In this document: piece after piece, positions 54,400 through 64,000 of the stretch
Position numbering within the stretch: position 1 is the first letter of the stretch
How the letters are laid out: the number at the start of each line of letters is the position of its first letter
Source of the DNA: Ctena decussata
Lineage: Eukaryota > Mollusca > Bivalvia > Lucinida > Lucinidae
Direction: 5' to 3'
Assembly (NCBI GenBank): GCA_963989385.1
Contig: OZ022502.1
Location: forward strand, 8,578,501-8,642,500
Length of the DNA: 64,000 nt
The notes under the pieces: model-generated
What the model was told of the DNA's origin: nothing
Database searches by the model: none
Seen by the model: the letters and a program-made list of their open reading frames with translations, nothing else
Position numbers and translations under genes: made by a program

Positions 54400-54636
54400 G
54401 AGCCGCGACACGAAAACCCCAACGATGTGGTAGTGCGACCAGCACAGACTCAGATCAGGCTGGGCAATCACTCAGTCTGATCAGACTCTTCGCTAAGCGC
54501 TTAAAAGGTAGCTAAAGGTCTAAGCTACATCCACGCGGACATCGAAGACTTTGATCAGACTTGGCGGATGCCCAGGCTGATCTGAGTCTTCGCTGGGCGC
54601 ACATGCCACACTGTTGGTTTTGTCGTGTCGCGGCTC
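54400..54636. mobile_element. Foldback MITE family A, copy 9
   Basis: Full copy, AAAT duplications at 54396-54399 and 54637-54640. Confidence 0.9.
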
Positions 54637-54640
54637 AAAT

Positions 54641-55544
54641 TTGTCCTAAGCGCGTATTACATATAGAAGTTTTATATGCAGGACCATTTAGAACTCTTAT
54701 AGAACTGCCCCTACAGGGTGGAATTGAAAGTGATATGGATATATGAAATTGGTATTCCCAAAATAAAAATTTTCTCAAATATTTTTTTCTTTCAATAAAG
54801 TATTTATTATGGTAAATGTGAAGGCAGGCACATAAGATAATTCGTAGCCTTGCCCAAGGCTTAGAAATATACACATTTGGATTTTTCATAAATTTTCTTG
54901 AATATACATTTTTTCTTCTTTGTGCTAGTCTATATCTCAGACAAACCCACAAGAGAAAATTTCATTTCTAGACTAGCTAAGCATCGACCATAAAAAAAGA
55001 AGAAAAGTGAAATATCAAGTATGATAAAAAAAATATATATATGTGACAATTTAATATATCCGACTGGAGCAAGTATAGATAATTCGGAACGCAGGAGGTG
55101 ACGGGGTGAGGTTGGTAAATGTTTGCTGCAAACTTTCTGCAAGGTTGGAGATTGTATAAATGTCTTGTCAGCAGTTTCATGTGTTAATTATTCCATTTCA
55201 ATAAGCAAAGAGTACTCTAAAATCTTTATCATTTATTTTATATAAGTACATGTGGAAAATGAATGACAAAATAGACAATATTTAACTTCCCATTATTCAA
55301 AAGACATATATTTGAACTATGTATTGACAGGCGTGTAATTAGAAGTGAATGCATATTCTTTTATCTGTAAAGTATTTAAATACACTGCTCAAACTATAGT
55401 AGCACCATATATAATCTTCATGAGTCTGTCTAAAACGCTTTACCATCAAAACTAATAAAGAGGTTAGCCATCTATGTCTACAAATAGACATTGATACTTA
55501 CCTATTTATTAGTTTTGGTTTCGATTTGATTCTATTAACTTTTT

Positions 55545-55548
<4 letters not shown>
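54641..55548. other. No gene seen
   Basis: AT-rich; frames of up to 105 codons on - without domains. Confidence 0.5.

Positions 55549-55589
<41 letters not shown>
55549..55589. repeat. (TA)n microsatellite
   Basis: About 41 bp of TA. Confidence 0.97.
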
Positions 55590-55591
<2 letters not shown>

Positions 55592-56439
55592 CCGCGTCGT
55601 TCGGTCTAAGTCGAAGTCTGATTATCGTTAGGTTTAAGTCCAAAAATGATTATAAAGGGACAAAGTCATTACTACTGATCCTATTGAGATAAAATTAGTA
55701 AATCTCACAATGGTTTTCCTGGCTCTACACGATGTTATCGAAATTTCTGAAAAATACTTTAAAATTCCAAAAATTGCCAATTAAGGATTTCGACTTAAAA
55801 AAAAGCCGTAAAAATTGTAAAAAAATTTCTTTAAATTTCGACCTTATCATTTTTTTACCGTGAGATACCAGGAAAGTCAAAGCTAAATATTTCGACGAAA
55901 TGATCATTATTTTCTGATAAAAAGGACAATTTACTTAATGCATTCTAAAGCATTAACACCGTTTGGACAAAATGCCAAGATTCGTAGCAGAAGCGCAGTA
56001 GGAACACATGGTCGTAATAGAACAAGGCCGTCGCAGCATACTTTAGATTTGTGCGACTATTGAAGCACCGAAGGTGCCAATGCGAGCGCCGAATGCTCGA
56101 AGCATTGCTAGGGGGTCCGGGGAATGCTCCCGCGGGAAAATCTTGAGAAATTAGTGCAACTTGGTGACTTCTGGCTCTTTGTCCGGCAGTTCATAAGGCA
56201 TCACTTTCAACAAACATAATCATATCTTTTAAAACGAAAGTTAAAATGAATCTCAGGATACAACAATGCACTTGTGCGAATGTCTTCAAAGCTGCATTAT
56301 ATTTCTGTAAGTGACTCCGGCCTGTAATTATGTCTATGTCGATTTTCTACTCTCTAATCATTTTCTAAACGATCTTGTGATCATCGGAGAAAAAGCTCTG
56401 TGCGGGCTGATATGTACCTTGCCTAGTGAACTATGCGAC
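55590..56439. other. No gene seen
   Basis: Unique sequence; the GC-richer part at 55985-56160 has no open frame. Confidence 0.5.
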
Positions 56440-57110
56440 AGCACCAGAACGTGACGGCGACGTGTCCACCTAACTCGTTTTGAAGACGTTTCCGTCAGCC
56501 TAAAAGCGTTACAAATCGGAAAAGTCCAGTACGTTTACATTACGCCTTCCTGACGTTTGGAAAACTGAAGAAACACCTTGAATAGGCACGTTCTGATAAC
56601 ATTTTGACTCGTTTTAAATACATGTCCACATGGCACTTGTTGAAGACGTGCTGTTGAGGACGTGTCCGTCACCCAAAAAGCGTTACAAATAGGAGTATGT
56701 TCACATTACGTCTTTCTGTCGTTTGAAAAACTGAAGAAACACCTCGAATGGGCACTTGCTGATACATTACGTCTTCGAGACTTTTGGAATACTGAAGAAA
56801 CACCTTGAATGGGTATGGTCTGATAATGTTTTGACACGTGTTGAAGACGTGTTAGGGTTATATGAAATCTCAACGTCTTCAATTTATGTTCCAAACCTAT
56901 AGAAAACAACAACGAAACGTGACAAAGCCGTTAAGATCACGTTTCAAAAACGCGAATTAGTGAATATTTCTACGTTAGCTAAACGTAACAGTGACTTGTG
57001 GTTAGGAGGTGTCCGCAACCCAAAACAAAGACTTCCGTTACGTTTTATTTCGTCTCCAATACGTTTAGAGGTCTGAAAGAACACCTAGCATGAGCACGTG
57101 CTAAAACATG
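56440..57110 (+). repeat. Degenerate tandem repeat with CTGAAGAAACACCTTGAAT core
   Basis: The core occurs at 56565, 56731 and 56792, and weakly near 57075. AAAGCGTTACAAAT occurs twice (about 56503 and 56679). No coding sequence. Confidence 0.7.
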
Positions 57111-57778
57111 GCATTTTAGAGATGAGAACTGTGCTACTGTAATGACAAAATATTAGGAGAGGTAACAAATAAACTGTTTTATCAATAATAGCTAGTAAGT
57201 AGGCCTTACATTTAATACAGCACATAAAATAAAGGTTTCTAGACAATAAATTCATTAAATATCAGTTCAAATTGCCATTTTCAACAAGCCTATGCAATAA
57301 CAACCATGGTTTATACAGAAAAAAACGGGCTTACAGAGTTAAACGAGTACAGGATGTGTCGTAGTTCTTTGCTGAAACAAGAACCAGATGTCCAAAGTAT
57401 CGTTAGCCTAACGACACCGTTAAGACGTCAATTTATTTAGTATATGCCAGACACATATAAATGCAATGTTATTTTTGTTCAGAAAATTTAATAATGCTTT
57501 GCAATGCAAAGGATTCTCGAATTTTCCTACAAAATCAAAAACATATTTGTAATATTTACACGTACGAGGGGTGATCAAAAAGTTAATTTGTGGACCGCCC
57601 CTCGTATAACTTTAACAAAACGTCAACTAACAACGTCGTTACTTTCAAACAACCTGCCAGATACTGCTAGTATCAACATTAATTCTAAACCTCATGGTAA
57701 CAGGTCCATGTAATGTAGACCCCCTTACACCCCACTTTTATATACAGTTATCGCTCTATTAAGCGCACTGTGCTTAGC
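57111..57778. other. No gene seen
   Basis: Unique AT-rich sequence. Confidence 0.5.
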
Positions 57779-59075
57779 TTTTTTAGCTCGCCTGAATCGA
57801 AGGCTCACAAGGTGAGCTTATGGATGGGAGTCGAGCCGGCGTCCGTCCGTCCGTTAGTGCGTCCGTGCCTCCGTCCAAACCTTCAAACAATATCATCTCA
57901 GAGACCAGTGGGTCAATCTCAATCAACTTTTATCTTAAGCATCATTGGGGTGGGGGAATGCTGCAATAGGTATTGGGGCAGATCAGTTTAGAACCCTGGT
58001 TTCCATGGCAACAGATAGCTCCCATAGGGCTATAAAGGGAAAAAGGTATTGCCACTTTTTATCGGCTATTTATGATCGGACCCTCTTCATATTTGCAGGT
58101 AACAAGTACATAAGAGCTTGGATGAGATCGAAATTCGGCCAGATCCGACAACTGAGCTTCAGAAAAAAAATCCCCTTAGATTTATAATTGGGAAAACGGC
58201 GTTGCAATTTTTTCTCGGTTATTTATGATCGGATCCTCTTCATAATTGCAGATAACAATGACATACATAAGAGCTTGTATCAGTTCGAAATTCGACCAGA
58301 TCCGACAACTGACTACGGAGTTAGTTGCCCTTGAGCTTGAGAAAAAATCCCTATAGATTTGAAACGGAGAAAACAGCGTTGCCACTATTTTTCGGCGGTT
58401 TTTGATCAAATCGTTTTCATACTTGCAGGTAACGATGACATAGAGCTTGAATGAGTTCCAAATTCGGCCAGATATGACAACGAACTACAGAGTTAGCTGC
58501 CCTTGTGCATTTAAAAAATATCAAGGTTGCCACTTTTTCTCGGTTGCTATTTACCCGATGAATTTTAAATTTGTATGTATCCAAGACATGCATGATATCT
58601 AGGAGTAGTTCAAATTTTGGCCAGATCAGACCACTCACTATGGACTTATCTGCTCTTGAACGTGCAAAAATACCCCCATAGACTTACAATGGGGAAAGGG
58701 TGACTCGACTTTTTCTTGGTTGTTATTGAACCAATCCTTATGATACTTGCAAGTAATGAGAACATGCGTTAAAGCATAGATTAGCTCGAATTTCCGCCAG
58801 ATCTGAGTATTGACTACGGCGTTATCTGCCCTTGGGTGTGTAAAAAAATTATGTATCCATTTTTTCTGTTTTGCTATTGATCTGATACTTTTTAAACTTG
58901 CATGTTATGAGCATGTAATGAGGACATACATAGTATTTTGGATGAGTTCATATTTCAGACAGATTGGATACTGACTGTGTTGTTAGCTGCCCTTGAGCAT
59001 CTAAAAAGTCACCATATATTGATAATGGCTCTCGGGTGAGCGATCGTAGTCCTTTTGGCTTCTTGTCAAACTTGC
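57779..59075 (+). repeat. Decayed repeat element: AGGTGAGC edges around ~150-185-bp tandem units
   Basis: Begins TTTTAGCTCGCCTGAATCGA...CAAGGTGAGC and ends CGGGTGAGCGATCGTAGTCC. Between are about six degenerate units, each with a GTTGCCACTTTTTCTCGG-like block, ATACTTGCAGGTAA, then AATTCGGCCAGATC and GAGTTAGCTGCCCTTG. Phase points lie near 58040, 58200, 58380, 58527, 58700 and 58857. The open frames are by-products. Confidence 0.7.
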
Positions 59076-59266
59076 TCTCAAAATAATGAGTTAATTTGAA
59101 TCCAAATTAACGCAATCTTAACACGAATGTTGCCCTCTACAAACAGATTATATGGCTGTGTTCCAAGACTACTTAGATGTTATTTTAGGCACAGCTAATT
59201 GATTTGAAAAGAAAATGATATGTAAACTCTGTGTTGGCTGCTCAACAGTAAGATGGAGTTTTGTTT

Positions 59267-60172
<906 letters not shown>

Positions 60173-60254
<82 letters not shown>

Positions 60255-60721
60255 CAGATAGATAGATAGATAGAAAAAGGGTAGCTAGAAAGGTAGGCAG
60301 GCATACAAGCAGGAAGGCTGGCAGACAGGTAGTAATGCTGGTAGTTAGTTAGGTTGTTAGGGATGTAGGTAGGTAGGTAGGTCGGTAGGTAGTGGCACTT
60401 CGACTTAATATTCATTTTTAACAAATCATTAACTTCGACTTCATACACATTTTTATTCCCCAATAATAAAGAGGATCAGAAGATAGATAGATCGTAGGAA
60501 GGTAGGTAGGTAGATAGGTAGGTTGGTAGGTAGGTAGGTAGGTAGGTAGGCAGGCAGGTAGACAGGGAGGCTTGCAGGCAGGTAGGTAGGCTGGTAGTTA
60601 GGTAGGTAGTTAGGTAGGTACATAGGTAGGTAGTGGCACTTCGACTTTGTAATAATTTTTAACATATAATTAACTTCGACTTAAAACACATTTTATTCGC
60701 CAATAATAAAGAGGACCAGAG

Positions 60722-60773
<52 letters not shown>

Positions 60774-60780
60774 CTACCTG
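60173..60780 (-). repeat. Tetranucleotide arrays, purine strand, with a 241-bp higher-order unit
   Basis: GATA then GGTA/GGCA arrays, in inverse to the preceding block. TAGTGGCACTTCGACTT plus AATAATAAAGAGGA occurs at 60391-60480 and again at 60632-60720, each followed by a GATA run. Confidence 0.92.
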
Positions 60781-61430
60781 TTGCATGTGGGCAGATGGGG
60801 GCTCATCAACCTGGGAAGGTGTCCTGTCTAAGAGTTACTAGTCTCTAAATTAAACTAGAAGGGGTAGGTGGAGCTCTTAGCCTTGGCAGGCAGTCCACCT
60901 GGGAGTTCATTGCTAGGTCTCTAGACAAAACCTATGAACAAAACCTGTGAACACAGCACCATTGGGCGGAAGTCTTCCTAGAAGAAGTCAACGGCCAGAG
61001 TGGAACTCTAATCTAAATCAAGTGTTAGCAGCCAGACCCGAGCGAGCCCTGCTCAGCTTGGTGAAACAGCTAGATTAAGGGGGTCACTGATAGGTAGGGA
61101 CAGACCCGATCACTTTGACTCTTTGAATCTGGTTGTCTATATTGTAGGCAGTGGACAAGTCAGTGACTTGATGGGAGGAAATAAGACGCTCCCGCCTCCA
61201 TTTGTCTCCCAGCCCTATGGGTCAACAAGGGGTGGTGTTAACACAGCATCACTGGGCGGAAGTCTTCCTAGAAGAAGTCAACGGCCAGGGCGGAAGAACT
61301 CTTTGAGTCAACGGCCATGTGTTCATGACCAAGGCGAGCCATACAATAATCGTGGATTTCGGCTGTGGTCAACATATATAGCCTGGAGAGGGATGGGCTC
61401 CGTCAGGCTGAATCCTGCCCTTGAAACACC
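60781..61430 (+). mobile_element. 5' UTR of the RTE-type LINE
   Basis: GC-richer leader starting directly after the GATA array. A 60-bp segment with TGGGCGGAAGTCTTCCTAGA and AAGAAGTCAACGGCCAG is duplicated at about 60951 and 61241. Promoter function is likely but not visible. Confidence 0.6.
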
Positions 61431-61434
61431 ATGA
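61171..61434 (+). CDS. RTE short ORF1 candidate
   Basis: Frame of 87 codons from ATG 61171; it is open further upstream to 61123 but only with TTG. Its stop TGA (61432-61434) overlaps the ORF2 ATG (61431) as ATGA. RTE elements are known for a very short ORF1 overlapping ORF2. The peptide is basic (SLPRRSQRPGRKNSLSQRPC) with no domain. It might instead be a chance frame. Confidence 0.45.
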   Translation: MGGNKTLPPPFVSQPYGSTRGGVNTASLGGSLPRRSQRPGRKNSLSQRPCVHDQGEPYNNRGFRLWSTYIAWRGMGSVRLNPALETP

Positions 61435-62291
61435 TTGACAACCTAGATAAGACCTTAATACCGGATCGGTCGCAGCCCGGGTTAACAATGACCGCGCCTA
61501 CTGTTGGACACCGGGACGTAGGTGACAAGTATGCAACTGGTGTAACACAGATCAAGAAAATCAGAGGTAGGGAGAACATCTCAATTGGCACCTGGAATGT
61601 AAAGACTTTGAGGCCAGCTGGGAAGCTTGAAGAGCTGACTCATGCAATGGACAGGTATCACTGGAACATACTGGGGCTCTGTGAGATGCGCTGGAAAAAC
61701 TTTGGTGAGATGTCAACAGATGACAGACACAAGGTTTATTTCAGTGGAGAAGAGGACAAACATGAGTATGGGGTTGGATTTCTTGTGCATAAGGACATGG
61801 TGAGTGCTGTCTTGGGATGCCGACCAGTCTCCAGCAGACTGATTTCAATTCGCCTGAGAGCAGCTCCTTTCAACATCACCATCATACAAATTTATGCACC
61901 AACATCTGGACATGACGACAATGAGGTAGAACACTTCTACCAGCAACTCGAGGAAATCATAGACCAAACACCCAAGAAGGACATTCTGGTTGTACAAGGG
62001 GATTGGAATGCTAAGGTTGGAAAGGATGCACAGGAAGACTGGGAAAACGTTTGTGGACCCTACTGCAATGACGAGACAAATGAGAGAGTTCTCAGACTTC
62101 TAGAGTTTGCAACCTGTAACAGCCTAGTACTGACAAACACCCTTGGCCCTCACAAACCATCAAGGAGATGGACATGGCACAGCCCAGATGGGAAACACCA
62201 CAATCAGATTGATTACATCTTGGTGAGAAAGCGCTTCCGATCAGGAGTCACAACATCCATAGGACAAGGAGTTTTCCTGGAGCAGACATAG
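61431..62291 (+). CDS. RTE-type LINE ORF2, APE-type endonuclease
   Basis: Endonuclease that nicks target DNA to prime reverse transcription. ATG 61431. Apurinic-endonuclease-like motifs in order: SIGTWNVKTLR (catalytic Asn) near residue 51-61, ILGLCEMRW (Glu) near 80, a YGVGFLVH block, IIQIYAPTSGHDDNEVE, DILVVQGDWNAKVG (Asp and Asn), and NQIDYILV. The domain ends at a frameshift near 62270; the true continuation, GADIGSDHDLVMMTFR, lies in the frame starting just upstream of 62312. It resembles the endonuclease often annotated as craniofacial development protein 2-like, itself RTE-derived. Confidence 0.92.
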   Translation: MIDNLDKTLIPDRSQPGLTMTAPTVGHRDVGDKYATGVTQIKKIRGRENISIGTWNVKTLRPAGKLEELTHAMDRYHWNILGLCEMRWKNFGEMSTDDRHKVYFSGEEDKHEYGVGFLVHKDMVSAVLGCRPVSSRLISIRLRAAPFNITIIQIYAPTSGHDDNEVEHFYQQLEEIIDQTPKKDILVVQGDWNAKVGKDAQEDWENVCGPYCNDETNERVLRLLEFATCNSLVLTNTLGPHKPSRRWTWHSPDGKHHNQIDYILVRKRFRSGVTTSIGQGVFLEQT

Positions 62292-62311
62292 GAAGTGACC
62301 ATGACCTGGTC

Positions 62312-63535
62312 ATGATGACCTTCCGAGTTCATCTGAAGAAGGCTAGAAAGCCAACCCAGCCAAGACTGAAGTTTGATCTTAAGAAGCTAAGGGACCCAGA
62401 GGTGGCATGCACTTTTCAAGCAACAATAGGTGGAAAATTTGCACCACTCATTGGTCTGAGGGATGATGACATGGACATAGATACCATGATTACCACCTAC
62501 AATACAGTAGTGACTGATGCAGCCAGTGAGATACTTGGGAAGGAACGTCGCAGGAAAAAGCCATGGGTCACTAGAGATGTTCTCGACCTCTGTGATGAGA
62601 GGAGAAATTTGAAGAAGAGGAGGTATGAAGCAGGAGGAGCAAAAGAATACAGGGAAGCAAACAAGAGGATTCAGAAGGCAGTGAAGAAAGCGAAGGAGGA
62701 CTGGATAGCTAGTCAGTGCGAGGAGATCGAAACTTGCCTGAACAAAAACAACAGCAAGAAAGCATACCAGCTGGTGAAAGATCTAACTTCAGAGAAACAG
62801 GGTAGATCCACAACTATCCAGGACAAGTCTGGGAAATGCCTTACAGAAGAACAAGAGATTCTCAGCAGATGGACAGAGTATTGCTCACCAGTTGCATACT
62901 TGTCACAGGCTGGGTTCCGAGCAGGACGGAGCACCACAGAACAGATCTTCAACCTTAGAATCCTGTGTGAAAAGTATCTCCAACATCAGCAGAATCTGTA
63001 CCATGTCTTCATTGATTTCAAAAAAGCCTTTGACAGGGTATGGCATGCAGCCTTATGGGCCACCATGAGGAAGTACAATATCAATGCAAACCTAGTTCGC
63101 ACCATCGAGCAGCTATACGACAAGGCTACAAGTGCAGTCCTGATAAATGGCAGCACAGGAGAATGGTTCAGAACAACAGTTGGAGTAAGTCAAGGATGTC
63201 TTCTGTCACCCACCCTCTTCAACATTTTTCTCGAACGGATCATGTCCGATGCTCTGGAAGAACATGACGGAAAGGTTAGCATAGGCGACAGAAATATTAC
63301 CAACCTGCGGTTTGCCGATGACATAGACGCTCTTGCTGAGGAAGAGCAGGAACTAGAAGCTCTAGTTGAAAGTCTCGACCAGACCTGCACAAGGTATAAG
63401 ATGGAGATTAGTGCTGAGAAGACCAAACTGATGACAAACAGCGCAGATGGCATCCACAGGGAGATCAAGGTAAAGGGGCAGAAGCTGGGTACTGTAAGCA
63501 GCTTCACAATACCTTGGAGCAGTTGTCTCAGATGA
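62312..63535 (+). CDS. RTE-type LINE ORF2, RT part with internal deletion
   Basis: Continuation of the endonuclease frame. A basic linker (KKARKPTQPRLKFDLKKLRD onward) leads to LSRWTEYCS, after which the expected RT finger blocks are missing. It resumes at QAGFRAGRSTTEQIFNLRIL, then VFIDFKKAFDRVWHAALW (motif A), GVSQGCLLSPTLFNIFLERI and NLRFADDIDALAEEEQELEA (FADD active site). The join at 62886-62906 is an inverted copy of 61522-61542. A second frameshift near 63505 ends the frame. Without the finger blocks the enzyme is almost certainly dead. Confidence 0.9.
   Translation: MMTFRVHLKKARKPTQPRLKFDLKKLRDPEVACTFQATIGGKFAPLIGLRDDDMDIDTMITTYNTVVTDAASEILGKERRRKKPWVTRDVLDLCDERRNLKKRRYEAGGAKEYREANKRIQKAVKKAKEDWIASQCEEIETCLNKNNSKKAYQLVKDLTSEKQGRSTTIQDKSGKCLTEEQEILSRWTEYCSPVAYLSQAGFRAGRSTTEQIFNLRILCEKYLQHQQNLYHVFIDFKKAFDRVWHAALWATMRKYNINANLVRTIEQLYDKATSAVLINGSTGEWFRTTVGVSQGCLLSPTLFNIFLERIMSDALEEHDGKVSIGDRNITNLRFADDIDALAEEEQELEALVESLDQTCTRYKMEISAEKTKLMTNSADGIHREIKVKGQKLGTVSSFTIPWSSCLR
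62886..62906 (-). repeat. 21-bp inverted filler at an RT deletion junction
   Basis: ACCAGTTGCATACTTGTCAC (20 of the 21 bases) is the exact complement of bases within 61522-61542 of the same element, and sits where the RT fingers are deleted. Confidence 0.85.
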
Positions 63536-64000
63536 TGGCTCAAAACAGGAGGTTCTCTCAAGGATAGCACAAGCCACTTCAGCTCTTGCCAAGCTGAAAC
63601 CAATTTGGAGAGATAACAACATATCTCTTGGATCAAAGGTGACACTTATGCACTCCCTTGTCATTTCCATATTTCTGTATGCCTGTGAATCATGGACCTT
63701 GACAGCAGAATTAGAGAAAAGAACGCAGGCCTTTGAGATGAGATGCTACCGAAGGTTACTGAACATTTCGTACAAGGACCATATAACCAATGAGGAGGTT
63801 CGCAGGAAGATCCAAGCAGCCATTGGAGAATATGATGAACTCCTGACGCTGGTCAAGAAACGGAAACTAAGGTGGTTTGGCCACGTCTCAAGGTCTTCTG
63901 GTTTAGCAAAGACAATTCTTCAGGGCACAGTGAAAGGAAAAAGAAGAAGAGGTAGACAGAAGAAGAGGTGGGAAGACAATATCAAGGAGTGGACTGGAAT
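63505..64000 (+). pseudogene. RTE-type LINE ORF2, C-terminal part in shifted frame (runs off window)
   Basis: After the frameshift the protein continues as YLGAVVSDDGSKQEVLSRIA, LMHSLVISIFLYACESWTLT, MRCYRRLLNISYKDHITNEE and WFGHVSRSSGLAKTILQGTV. This is the thumb and tail region, also present in the copies at 27180 and 44625. The end lies outside the window. Confidence 0.85.

Overview
This is eukaryotic, AT-rich, repeat-dominated DNA. The mix of RTE-like, CR1/L2-like and RNase H-bearing LINEs, a Harbinger transposon with a Myb/SANT partner, tRNA-derived SINEs, many foldback MITEs and long tetranucleotide arrays suggests a mollusc, probably a bivalve. That assignment is inference from repeat style, not from a marker gene. 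No operon, prokaryotic gene, rRNA or convincing functional tRNA was seen.

Layout. 1-2912 is a LINE (reverse transcriptase plus RNase H, one frameshift) cut by the window edge. 3440-6146 is a second, 5'-truncated LINE with a long open RT frame and an 8-bp repeat tail. 7527-14259 is a near-complete Harbinger element: matching terminal inverted repeats, a DDE transposase on +, a Myb/SANT-like protein on -, and an unexpected F-box exon on -. It sits in an older composite repeat whose copies continue to about 16590. 16.6-37 kb holds no confident host coding exon. It is a mosaic of foldback elements, small MITEs, satellites and a decayed RTE copy.

The one convincing host gene is a 463-codon open frame at 37420-38811. 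It follows a good splice acceptor, has an overlapping upstream mini-ORF, and is bracketed by inverted copies of one foldback repeat. 39-50 kb is again mosaic, with two more RTE fragments on -. 50993-52095 is the 3' end of an L2/CR1-like LINE. 56-59 kb holds decayed tandem repeats. 59267-60780 is a large strand-switching tetranucleotide array. 60781-64000 is an RTE-type LINE (short ORF1, endonuclease, RT) with an internal deletion, running off the end.

The recurrent theme is inverted symmetry. At least fifteen unrelated foldback or palindromic elements occur in 64 kb. The most interesting are nine copies of a full-length inverted-repeat MITE with 4-bp A/T target duplications, and three 94-bp elements that share ends and an 11-bp internal period but differ in internal motif. 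The Harbinger proteins probably work together (transposase plus DNA-binding partner). The other coding sequences are independent mobile elements rather than a pathway.
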